Assembly: GCF_002443255.2 (NCBI RefSeq)
Contig: NW_019211456.1
Span: forward strand, 55,389,884 to 55,453,883
Origin: Varroa destructor
Lineage: Eukaryota > Arthropoda > Arachnida > Mesostigmata > Varroidae
DNA: 64,000 nucleotides
Direction of reading: 5' to 3'
Shown: positions 15,001 to 25,829 of the stretch, piece by piece
Numbering within the stretch: position 1 is the stretch's first letter
How the letters are laid out: every line of letters begins with the position of its first letter
Made by a program: the position numbers and the translations under genes
Notes under the pieces: generated by a model
The model's input: the letters and a program-made list of their open reading frames with translations, nothing else
Databases searched by the model: none
What the model was told of the DNA's origin: nothing

Positions 15001-15480
15001 TTTATTTGTGTGAGCTAAAATCTGGTATGTCGCGTATTTATCCTTCTGAAAGCTCCCTAGTCGTTCGATATAAATGGCCATTAGCTTCGCGAAACCCTCT
15101 ACATTTAAACAGGACAAGTATATTTAGGTTCAATCTATTTGTGTGGCCTATAGCTATCCGATTAACTTTATCAAGGTTAATTTAAGATCAAAGGGGAATG
15201 CGAATTTTTTAATAACGAGAGCGGCATTACAACATTTGACCGCCAAAGGCATTCACGACCGGTTCAAGTGCTGTTAAAAACAACCAAAGGTTCGTTTCGT
15301 TATAAAGTGAATTACAGCGACGATATGAAAACGTGTTTTTTTTCATGTTGGCCTCTTTTGACCAGTTAGTTACTATAGCATCCTGCTTCTTTTGCAGCTC
15401 CAGTACTCTGAACTGGAATGACGTCTTTTAAGCTAAACGCTAGCTAGAAACTACAGGCGGCAAAAACACATGTTTCTATG
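9010..15480. other. Non-coding DNA with one short unassigned ORF
   Basis: Mostly AT-rich sequence with no recognised gene. An open frame at 9444-9776 (plus, 110 codons, lysine- and serine-rich) and one at 9741-10085 (minus, 114 codons) are the longest near their positions; neither matches a family I know. A perfect 12-bp hairpin lies at 14318-14343. Nothing else is supportable. Confidence 0.4.
14318..14343. repeat. Perfect short inverted repeat (hairpin)
   Basis: Arms AAACCGTCACTG (14318-14329) and CAGTGACGGTTT (14332-14343) are perfectly complementary over 12 bp around a 2-nt centre. No gene, T-run or second copy is adjacent, so neither a transcription-terminator nor a transposon-end reading is supported. 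It may be a remnant of a foldback element. Confidence 0.7.
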
Positions 15481-15482
15481 TT

Positions 15483-15507
15483 TTCTTCTTCTTCTTCTTC
15501 TTCTTCT
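15483..15507. repeat. (TTC)n microsatellite
   Basis: About eight TTC units in AT-rich DNA. No gene context is visible. Confidence 0.85.
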
Positions 15508-15857
15508 GATTGAATGACTCGTTCTCTATTCGGCGCTGGTCATAACCACATTCCTCTATCGGCAAGCTTTCTACCTTTTAGAGGAGCGTCCCTGTGAGCC
15601 CACATTGCGATTTCTATTCGCTTCAAGGCGCCATACGACGAGATCCATAAAAATGGGGAAAACGAGAGGAAACATTCTTCGAAAAGAATTTCCGCCTCAG
15701 TTTTTCAAAACGACTCCGTCCTTTTCATCGTCGTTTGGAAGAGCAACCATCTATGAAAGACAGGACTGCGAGAACCCGGCAGACTACGCTTACGCTGGTA
15801 GTTGGGGGGCGGGAAGCGTGTGTTTAGTAGCTTTAGAGGCTGAGAATGGAAAGCGAC

Positions 15858-15880
15858 AGAGAGAGAGAGAGAGAGAGAGA
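15858..15880. repeat. (GA)n microsatellite
   Basis: GA dinucleotide run. It lies inside an open frame (15605-15952 plus) that reads it as alternating Arg-Glu; I regard that frame as spurious because it shows no domain or splice sites. Confidence 0.85.
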
Positions 15881-16799
15881 TGCGTTTTCGTTGAAATTCA
15901 TTCTCTTTTAGAGATGATACCGCTGATCCCCCGGGGGAGGGGGGGGACTTAAACTCTGAGTAGCCACTTCCTGGTGGAGCATCAAAAGGCTTGTTCTATT
16001 GAACATAACACTCTTTGTTTATGATCACATCCACTGTTTGGACGGTATCTCTTTGACTGGAATTAAAAAAAAATACAATTCAAGCTGCTTCAAGGGTTCT
16101 AAAATGATGTCTTTAATGAGTACACCTAACTATCGTATATACTCTATATAACCATATTAAGAAATTTGCTGCTGATCTTTACCAACTACTGACAGAAACT
16201 CGCACCTAATTTGTCATTCATATTATATTTGTGTATTTATGTATATAATTAATAATAATAGACAAAATGAAATTCAAGAGCATAATATTTGGTATATTAT
16301 TACAACAGCTCCACAGTAAGCTTCGGAACTTCGCTGTCGAAGTTTATTAAAAATAGTGTCCTTGGCCTAAATCAATGGCTCACATCTGCCTTTTTTTTGG
16401 GATCATCCGAAGTTGCAAACGGATTTTTTTTCTTTTTACCAGATTCTGATTTAAATTCATTGATCTGCATTAACTCTGTTTTACGAACCATAATGTTCCT
16501 TTCACCTAAACAGACAATATTCCGACGATCATAAGTGAGTGGTAATATCTGTATGCATATAGCTATTTGTAAAGTTGTGTACGCTCAGTGAGGATATCGA
16601 CTGATCTTTCTTTGTGGCAGAAGTTTGCCTAACCTTGCCCTGTGCCCCCTACTTTTGCTGCATACAGCATTGTCACGACGAACGTAGTATTTAGAAATAA
16701 AGAATATTAATATTACGTCATAGAACGGACTAACAGTCAAACGACAAGACATTTTGCTTCAGCCCCATTTGCTGGCGGTGCTTCGCCCTTATACCAGCT

Positions 16800-17450
16800 A
16801 TGGTCCTGTGTGTTGGGCCTACCAGTCAGTCAACTAACGTCTTCTTTTTGCAACTGCTGTAAACTTTCGGCACACAGACTTACCACAAAGATGACGACAA
16901 CAGGGATGGGCTCTAGAACCTTGTGGACTGATCTACCTTTTCCCTGCAACAGCCGCCCTGTGGGCGTCGACGCCTCGAGCCTATTTGACCGACTACACTG
17001 CACATCTCACACTGCTACAACACGCTTGGCTGTACGTGCGAACGCGTGACTGTGCCTACGAACGTTTATCGGACTCTGCTGCTCGAGAGAAAGAAAGAGG
17101 TGTTGTTCAGGCTGCCTGCCTGCCTGCCTGCCTGCCCGCCTGCCTGGAGGTCTCGGACTCGCCGAGTTCAGCTCACAAGAAGCGGAGGCCACAAGCGAAA
17201 GTGAACAGGCGCAGCCTATGCCGTTCTAGTAACAGCAGTCGTAGCTGTAGTCAAGTCCACGGCTTATGCCGCTGTCGATGAGGAGCATATGGATTTTCCA
17301 TCGTTAAGCGTTGTCAACACTGCTTGTACCGACTGTCCGCCGCGCGCTCATGGAACAGGCTCTACTCGACTGGCGCCATAAAGCGCGCCCTTGCCGTCGG
17401 CGTACCATAACGACCCGCATCCAAACTCCTGTTCAAGATCTGCATAGAGG
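16800..17450. other. GC/CpG-rich patch with (CTGC)n run
   Basis: This stretch has more G+C and CpG than its surroundings, for example around 17330-17410, and contains a tetranucleotide CTGC repeat at 17111-17147. A 98-codon plus-strand frame crosses it but reads the repeat as a Cys-Leu-Pro-Ala tract and has no recognised domain. It could be a promoter or 5' exon of an unrecognised transcript, or a regulatory island in the first intron of the integrin alpha gene. I cannot decide. Confidence 0.3.
17111..17147. repeat. (CTGC)n microsatellite
   Basis: About eight slightly imperfect CTGC/CCTG units, with a single CCCG interruption. Confidence 0.85.
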
Positions 17451-18389
17451 AAACTAATCACCACCATCACGATTGTGTTTATCATTATGAATAACGACAC
17501 TTGCTTGCATGTTCGTCAATCAGAGGGGATTATGGATTTCGATCTCGACGAAAGTGAACCTTCTAATAAGTTTGTTGCTCTCTATTATATTCTATGAGCA
17601 CCGATTAGCAAACATTCATGAAGAATTCTAAGGTTTTGTATGTGGAAATTATACATACCTTGAGCTAGTGAGAGTGGCCAATATTTCCTTTTTTAAGCTG
17701 ACTCGGTCTATTTCTAGTTTTCAATTAGCATATTGAAGACAGACCTTCGATCAGACAGTATGGACCAAATACAAAACTTGTTAAAACAGTACAATAATCG
17801 TTGTGATCGTCTGCACGTGTCAAACGAAATAAGCATTGTTTAAACGATAATTAAACTTTCCATTGATGAGTTTGAACCGTCAATTTTCAGCCAGTACATA
17901 TATTCGTCTATGCTTTAGCATGCGGCAAACCCTTACAGGGAAGACCAGTAATTACCCGTTGTGACACTGTATTTTCATATTATTTGTATCGTATTTGTAA
18001 CGCACGTTCTACCTTAGTTAAGCTCAACTAGCTCATCTGTATGGCATGCTAAAAAAAGAGCTTCACTTCCCTTCTGGTTTTTTTTAGCCCCAGGGCTTAT
18101 GAGCTCAGCATTTATTGCAGCTAAAATTGATGCAGTTACTTCTTCTGATGAACGAACTTGCGAAGGATGGTCAGCATAAATCTTGGTTGACTATTTTTCA
18201 TAGCATCGATAAACCACTCAATACTATGGATACGATTACACGAAAGTCTCCGAAAGCTCTTGTTTTCTAGATCATCATTCCTTAGATTTTAGATACCATT
18301 TGCCTTCGTCAAACCTATATCAATATTAATAAAGCAATTTCAAAATTAATACTGGAAAAATCTTTCCAAGAAGATTGTTTCGTTTGTTT

Positions 18390-18489
18390 AATTCGCGAAT
18401 TGAAATATGCTATTTTCTGAGAACTTATTCATAATTGCTAATTCACAAATTGAAATATGCTATTTTCTGAGAACTTACTCATAATCGCT
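18390..18489. repeat. 50-bp tandem duplication
   Basis: Two adjacent copies of a 50-bp unit (18390-18439 and 18440-18489) sharing the core TGAAATATGCTATTTTCTGA and differing at only a handful of positions. It lies just downstream of the integrin alpha first exon (minus strand), so within its presumed first intron. The high identity suggests a fairly recent duplication. Confidence 0.9.
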
Positions 18490-18563
18490 AAAAAATATAG
18501 GAAACATTTAAAGTTCGGTTAAAACGCTTAGTCTCTAATTTCACATCACTACAATCAACTCAC

Positions 18564-18733
18564 ATTGGCCTTCCATCAGAAATGTGCATAGCAACGGAAA
18601 ATCCAAATTTGGAATGTTCAGGGCCGCTGTGCATGAGCACATGAGCCAGGTCCACATTCACTGCACGAACACCGAGTATCACACAATACCCGAGGCATAA
18701 AAGCCGGGCTAAAGGATGTCGCAACATCGCCAT
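18564..18733 (-). CDS. Integrin alpha subunit, first coding exon (partial gene)
   Basis: Integrin alpha chains pair with beta chains to form transmembrane receptors for extracellular matrix. This exon encodes 56 residues plus two bases. From the first ATG (18733) there is a short basic start and a leucine-rich hydrophobic segment typical of a signal peptide (ARLLCLGYCVILG). It is followed by VNVDLAHVLMHSGPEHSKFG and FSVAMH, the hallmark mature N-terminus of integrin alpha chains, where 'F/VN(l/v)D', a 'GP' and 'FG(f/y)SVa(l/m)' open the first FG-GAP repeat of the beta-propeller. The exon ends on a GTGAGT donor (18563-18558), leaving phase 2. An in-frame GTG and further codons lie upstream, but ATG at 18733 (or 18727) is the natural start. 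The remaining exons should lie at lower coordinates on the minus strand; none was recognised in 1-18.5 kb, so the first intron may exceed 18 kb. It could be a stray exon duplicate, but the intact signal peptide and donor argue for a live gene. Confidence 0.75.
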
Positions 18734-18759
18734 CACTGCCGATACTCTTAACACGCACT

Positions 18760-21700
18760 CTTCCTTTTCGTTCTATTGCAATTTAAATAAGATTTCCTTA
18801 ATATTAATACAGACGGCTCAGTAGCGACTTATGCTGCGTGATGATCAGATTAATCTTTTTATGCCACTTCGAAGTGTATGTGCTCCTCTACCTTATCAAC
18901 GGGCTTTGTTGTTTTCCCTTGTTTCGCCGGTAAAATCCTCTAAAATCTGAATAGCTTTAATAATCATGTCAGTATTCATTCAGGCAAGTCGTAAAAAGCT
19001 GCCACAGCGATGTTTAATCTCAGGTCACAATGCTGATGCTGCTACATCGAGTTTGCGGTAAGAACAATAGTTCTCACATCACACTGATCCTTCTGCCTAT
19101 GGCCTACTATCCGACTTGACGTACTGCGCTGTTTTTCAGAGTTCGAGCTCGGTGCTAGTCGTCATGCAGGACCAGAACAGACACACTTAACTGTGCTCAT
19201 TCACTCTGTGATTCCGGTATGTTTCTGCAGTAGTGTGCACTCAAGGCAGTGTGCACGTTATTCTTGAGGGAAAAGTCCTTTTTGCCTTTGGCTCGCTCAC
19301 CTACTCCGGAAGGGAAAGTCGGTTCACCCTTACCCATTATCCCGTCGCACTCTCTCAGTCGGACATACAGCAGCTCTAAATGCACACGAGCTATCGGAGA
19401 GAGGTTGTTAGAGCGAGAAAGAATTAAATGAATAGAATAGGGAAGTCAGAGACTCACAATAATATCTTCTCTCCTAAAAAAATATCTGTCTATTTTATTT
19501 TAAACCCCTCACACGTTTCCAGTAGTTTTAACGATCCCTATCCTCTTATGATTATGTTCTGCATCTCAAAATTGTTTCGCAATAAAGTCTAAAACTTGGG
19601 TATCACTAGTAATGAGGTCAACTCAACATCTCTAAATTCAGTTAAGCTATTCCTTCGTGTAAGCACAGACCTATTAAAACGATAAAAAGGCGTTCAAAAC
19701 AATCCTATCGATGTTGTTTATAAAAATTACAAGAACTCTGTGTCGTAATTCTTGCAACATATTGATCTCAGAAAGTTTATGATTCCTCAACAGTTTTAGA
19801 GAATGCACTGGTAAAGACATTACTCTATTCCGATATTTTCTTTTACACAAAATTTGAAGGATAATATATTTGTAGTCAATTAGGCCTTGTTTAAAATTGT
19901 TTGATTAGTTGCGTTTTGAAATTGCCGAATCCGCCAATTTTGAAATATGTCGTCTTCCATACACAAGACAAACTAATTGCCGGGTAACAGACGTTGGACA
20001 AATATATGTGCCACATGCATGATGCTAATCACTAGGGTAAGTTTGCTTTCTTCTGACATACACCTGTATCTCCGTAAAATGAAACGTGTCTAAGATTTAT
20101 AAATTCATTTTATAGTAGTAGTATGTAGAAAAATTAGAGTACTGAATCTCAGCTCACCCTGTCTATCTTTAACAAACTTATGAAATTTTTCCTCTTCGAC
20201 TCTTTATCAAATGTGCGGCTTATTTAAACTTTTTCTTTTTCACATGTCACGAGTATTCGCGTATTGACCCATCAGAATACGATACATACAGATATACATG
20301 CATGCATGCAGCCCGTCCATTGAGCTCGATAATTTCTTCACTCATGCAACTATTAACAAATTGCTGGCATTGAACTTCTCACTCTGACAATTCTTTGAAG
20401 CGATACATTTAAAATTGGTACTGAGTTCTGACGTAGGCAGAGGCGAAAGTCAGATAAGGCAAAAGAATAAATCACATGCGTAGCAAACAAATACGGCACT
20501 CTAGATTTAAATTTAAAAAGATACTTTTGATAAACTTGATGTGTTTATATGAATATGCGTTTTATACATTGCTACAATGACCAAAAAATGCATTTGGAGA
20601 TTTTCAAGACGCTAACGTTGTAACTGTCACACTTTAAAATACGTCGTATTCATTACTATAACAACCACTAGACCTTCGATAAACGCTCACAGTTGAACAC
20701 AGCAGTATGTGAAAATCATGTATAATAGGTATTGAAGCTTTTTCCTGTCGGTGCTAGCAAACAATCGATTGCCTTAATTCGTTAAATAGCGAAACGAAAA
20801 GCTGTTATATAGGCATCATTCGATGCAATAGTTCGGGTGCACAGAATCACAAGCCAGCGCCTTCTCCAGCAGTGGTTTGACTTCGATGAAGTGGCCAGCG
20901 CGAAAGCGTCTGTGCCAGAAGAGGTGCCAAGGACGTCTGTCTGAATTTAGTAAGAGATCTCTTACTGCACGTAAAACGCTCTGCGTTGACCATTTTTTAC
21001 TATCAAACACTACTTTCGCTAAGCCAGTAGTCACAAAGCAGGTTTCCACCGCAATTTGTTGCATTGCTTTTATTTTTTTCTTACCAACATACCTATGACA
21101 CATCTATACATGTAAATATTTTTTGTTGTTGTCGGTTTATGAGCCTTTCTAATAGTGTTGTTTTATTATGGATTTCTTACAAAAGTCTAGGACAAGATAG
21201 CAAAGGCGATTCTTGTTTGGAAATAGTAAACTCTCGGCTAGGCAGTATACCTCACAGCTTCAAATAGAAAAAAGACGAGGAATAAAACCAATATTTTGGG
21301 TATTCATGGTGAAACAGACCACATGATATTTACTGTGGGTAACCCAGTAAAATAAAGATTTAATCTAGTATAATATACATTCTCTATATATTCGCACTTT
21401 GCTAACGTTTGAATTACCCCCTAATTTCCTACGTAGACTATACGGCACGGTAGTCATTAGTGCTTAATACATTACCACTACACCACGGAGTACGGCGACA
21501 CACGAGCCGGCAAAGACAGACCTGAGTTTAATGCATTTCATTCCATTTCAACTTAATGCTGCATGTTGACTAGCAGTAAACTCTGGGGCTATGTGATTAA
21601 CACATGGGTAGCATTTGAGTTTGCTGATTTCTTCAAAAATAAAAAGCTGCGGAAAAAATGTTATTCAAACGACCAAGCTATGGCTAGGCATACAGTACAA

Positions 21701-23400
21701 ACGCACATGCTATATTACACTATAGTATATATGTGTACTTATTAAAAGAATAAAGCTGATAAATTATATTGATCCGAGTGCTTACAATGAGCAGTACTTA
21801 GTAATACCTTTGCCTGTAGCGCCTTCAGTGCTGTAGTTTCCGTTGTTGAAAATGTGCTATGAAATAATCAGCAATTAGCAAGTTAGGCAAACTAGCAAAG
21901 AATATAACATACGTCAATTCTATTATCGACTTATTTCGCTTTTTTTGGGGTTGCATATATTTTTACTCTTGTAATTTTTAGACACTCATTTGGAGACTAG
22001 AATGTGCGAATAATCAGGCGAAAATATCTTTCTGAAAAAGCTGTGGCTATTTTTACTTTTTATATAGAAGCTTCTGAATTTGTATCATTTCACCTATTTT
22101 TTGTCAAAAAAAAATCGACAAAAATTTGATGTGGGGTGTGGCAATTGTTTGTGCAAGCTGTACGCTCATAGGTGATTGACTAAGGACCCGATGAACGTGT
22201 CTTGTATTGTTAACAGGCACAAAAATTCACAAGTGCTTAAACGTAGATATGGATTTCTAAATGCGAGTATCTCGGTTTCTGTCTTTCAAATAGATAACAT
22301 ATATGGGCTGTAATAAAAATCATTTGTATTAGTACTATTAATTGCTGTTGTTTTATAACGATTATTAGTTGACCGAGGCTAGGATAATCCAGTTATTAAA
22401 AACCCGATGTATTCCAAAGATATGGAATGGCTCACTTGTCACTGACTCCTTAATATTTTAGATATACGATTCGAATGCTTAGATATAAAACCGGGTTCCG
22501 ATTAATCAGACCGGTTGCGCCAATATAAGTATGTAATAACAGCGTTAACCTCGATTTTGAGCTTAAACAGATTTCATCTTTTTACATGGCCTTTTTGATT
22601 CATCGCTCACACAGTTCCGTTATGGCAGAGACGACCCAAACTGAACCTCAATGCTTTGAGGGCGTTTTATTTGTACACCCTAGAATATAAATCTCCGAAC
22701 GGTTGTACATTATATGCTTGTTTATTTACTATTTATTTACATATACGTTTTTTTATCATATGTCCTCCAAACTTCTTTCGTCGAGCCTTGTCGATATGCC
22801 AGATCAGTCAAAAACTATAGCATCTCTCCTATATACACTAGTTTTCAAATCTGGCTCAGCCCTAATAGCAAACCACTGACACTAACCTACGCAATCGCGG
22901 TAAACAGACAGAAACGTTTTTGCAACAAGCCTTGGCATTGCTCCAATGTTTTTGTCCTTGCTTATCAAACAGTAAACCACTAAAACAATAAAAACGCTTA
23001 TATTCTGATATTGAGTAATTTTAATATCCCCAGCCTTCACTCAACTGAAAATAACAAGTAATGTCATTTTAAGGCCATGGCAAAAAATCTGACAGAAAAT
23101 TTGTTCTTTTGTTCGCTGCTTGTTGAATTCCCTTAGAATGATCTTAAGTCAATAAACATAGTTCTGCGTAGTGGATATCAAGAATGAATGAATCTCAGGA
23201 GAGCCCAACTCATTTTAAGTATTTCTCTTCACTCTTTGATTGAAAAAACATAGACCTGAGTGTACACTATCAATGAAATCGTCCCTCAGCTTCATCTAGA
23301 ACGCAAGAAGCCGAATCTGATAAAGTGCTAATGTAAGAAAGTACTGAATGTGATTTCCAAATTATGGTATGACCCGGGCTTAAGATAAGTGACGCAAAGG
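18760..23400. other. AT-rich non-coding DNA
   Basis: No recognised gene. 19.1-19.4 kb is somewhat less AT-rich and lies upstream of the minus-strand integrin exon, so it could hold that gene's promoter or 5' untranslated exon, but no motif proves it. A perfect 18-bp palindrome lies at 20949-20966 and a weakly TPR-like minus-strand frame at 20816-21103. A tRNA-like box A (reverse strand, near 21450-21480) may be a degraded SINE. Confidence 0.4.
20949..20966. repeat. 18-bp perfect palindrome
   Basis: AGTAAGAGATCTCTTACT equals its own reverse complement. It lies inside a minus-strand open frame of unknown status (20816-21103). Confidence 0.8.
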
Positions 23401-24974
23401 TGGCTCGATTTTTAGCCAGGTGGTTTCACGATCAGAGGTGCCTGCTCCAAGTGTTTTTAGGAACAACCTACAACTTGAGATTTTATCAATACGAAACCAA
23501 GAGGGATACTACCGATCGACGGAATTAAGGATGCCAAGACTGGGCAGTGAACAGGCCAGCAAGTAATATCCGTTCGCCCCGACCCTTCGATCCAAGAGCA
23601 TATCGCCAAATTCCAATTATCAGCACTGGATGCCAGCGGTTGGCAAATATTAAGGTAAACGCGAAGCAGCTTTAGACAAATCAGATCGATCAGTGCGAAC
23701 CAAGATGACACGATGACGAAAAGGGGTACGAAGCACCGTTGAGAGAGACTCTACTCGACTACCTGCTCGCTGCCTTGCGATTAGTTTAGCAGTCCAAATC
23801 TACGAGCATCCCAAAGAAGACTTAGAAATGCTAATTGCTACGTTATAACATTATGAAGATGTCCGTCTTTTATACTTCCTGCACGGCCTTTTTTACGACG
23901 CCGAAGCATAATAGTTTTACGTAAAGCGTAGACAAGTACTGCTTTTACCTAATCAGGTTTCTACACAGCACTTTCAACAACGATTAGACTAAAAGGCTGG
24001 CAGAGGTCTAACAGTGGAGTCACTACATACTATAATCAGGTCTTGAGCGATATGATAGTGCTTATATCGCAAGTTAACGTTGCTTTTCTACAAGTGCAAA
24101 AGTTTAATGTGATAGCAGGATGTGTTTGACCAGACTCTATCGAAATATCAACTATACTGCTATAGGAGTTGACGCGATGATGTCTCAATGCTTTGCTTAA
24201 CGAATCACCAACAATCGTGGAAAGTGACTTCAACTTAAATTAGACAAGCTAAGAGAGTATCGAAGCAAGCTGATTGGTACCTTAGCGGACTCTGAGTACT
24301 GGACTGCAACCGACCAGGAGAAACTGACGTTCACTGTTAGAATGTAGTAATTCACTATGGACGTACTCGCGACCAGCCTGCCTGTCATCTAAGTCGTCTC
24401 TAATCTACCAAAAATCTCCTTACAGGATGAGTGCTCGCAGCTTCACGGCGCACAGCTTTAGCAATGTCGCTAAGCAAAAGAAGAATTCGCCAGCGTCTTA
24501 ATGAATTCTTTCCCATACCAGAGAGACCTGAAGTCAAAAAATATAGCGTCGCCCTCTAAGATATTCCAAGATATAGATGGTGGGGTTAAACTTCATCGCA
24601 ACAGCTTAAAGTTAAACGTTATATAGTGCGTTTACCAAGCACAAATGAGTTTCCGCCCACTAACCATAATATACGCAGGAATGCGTCCATTTTTATATCT
24701 CTATTAGGTGTTGAAATAAACAGGTCTTGCGGACCGAGCGACATAGCCGAGGAGCTATGGCCTCTCACTCGAGCCGAAACAACATCCCTGTAGATGGCTA
24801 CGGCGGTCCGGATTTTTTCCATGCTCCACCACATCGGATATCTTCGTTGCTCATTGTGCAGAGGTATGCTTCCAGGAGCATCGTGCCGAAAGACTCACCG
24901 CACTGTAATCCAACATGGAACGAGCAGGCAAATCATATAAAGACTGCGATAGTTGTTGGCATTGCAGCGCTGCA

Positions 24975-25430
24975 GTAGCTCAAGCACAGCGAGGCAGCTG
25001 GTCCTGATCAAATCAAACCCGAACATTTTAAAGAGGCACTAGGGAACTACGCGCTGAATCACTCTCTACAAGCGTACAATATCGGAAAAATGGCAAAAAG
25101 GACTCCTTGCGGAAAGGCAAAAATATCCTCGAAAACCGAGTTCATTGAGCGCAATTGCTAAACGGAGATGCCGCTACAAAGTAGTTCCAGCTATACACTT
25201 TACGTGTCTTCACGCTCTTCTAAAAGCTTGGGAAAAAAACAAGATAAGCTTTGTAGGGGAAAGTCAGCAATGTACTTGTCAAATCCTGTTTATTAAAATG
25301 AGATCATGTCATTTACGGGGCAAGTCTTTCTGAAGTTAACCAGGCAATGGGCCCGTTTTTAACAGTACGTGACGAATGCCGGCTTAGAAATGAACTTGGA
25401 CAAGATCGAAGCCATGAAATACTGAACAGT
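24975..25430 (+). pseudogene. LINE reverse transcriptase remnant
   Basis: Two blocks of a non-LTR retrotransposon reverse transcriptase can be read on the plus strand with stops and frame changes between them. At about 24980-25085 the frame gives AAGPDQIKPEHFKEALG, the conserved 'GPDgI..E.lK' start of the fingers region. At about 25374-25427 it gives NAGLEMNLDKIEAMKY, the 'aGL.iNldKTe.M' block that follows the catalytic aspartates. The FADD catalytic motif expected between them is not recognisable, so the copy is dead. The clade (RTE-like or other) cannot be assigned from this much. It lies immediately before a 74-bp minisatellite. Confidence 0.6.
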
Positions 25431-25557
25431 TTATGATCATACTTTTTACTTTTGGAATACATGAAGCTCTCTTGCCACCCAAACTTACTTGCTACATCGA
25501 GCGTATTACACAACACATTAAAAAAATTCTGACAGCGAGCGCTGTTACACGGCACGA

Positions 25558-25815
25558 TTAGATAGCTTAAGCATAGGAATTGAATGAGTTGCCTTTGCTT
25601 GAAGCCCCCGGTTGGGCTTAAGAGTAGAGGGTTAGATAGCTTAAGCATAGGAATTGGATGAGTTGCCTTTGTTTGAGGCCTCGACTGGACTTAAGAGTAG
25701 AGGATTAGATAGCTTAAGCATAGAAACTGGATGAGTTGCCTTTGGTTGAAGCCTCCGATTGGGCTTAAGAGCAGAGAGCTAGATAGCTTAAGCATAGGAA
25801 TTGAATGATGATTCG
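25558..25815. repeat. 74-bp minisatellite, about 3.5 copies
   Basis: The unit begins TTAGATAGCTTAAGCATAG and recurs at 25558, 25632, 25705 and 25779 (spacings 74, 73 and 74), the last copy being truncated near 25815. Copies differ by scattered substitutions. Minus-strand frames through it show repeated peptides (for example QRQLIQFLCLSYLI). Because the period is not a multiple of three, the frame is lost between units, which argues against a coding tandem repeat. Confidence 0.92.
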
Positions 25816-25829
25816 CCTTTTTGGATACT

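Noticed and set aside
15605..15952. 115-codon plus-strand ORF
   Set aside because: Contains a GA microsatellite read as Arg-Glu and a G/C run at its end; no domain and no splice context.
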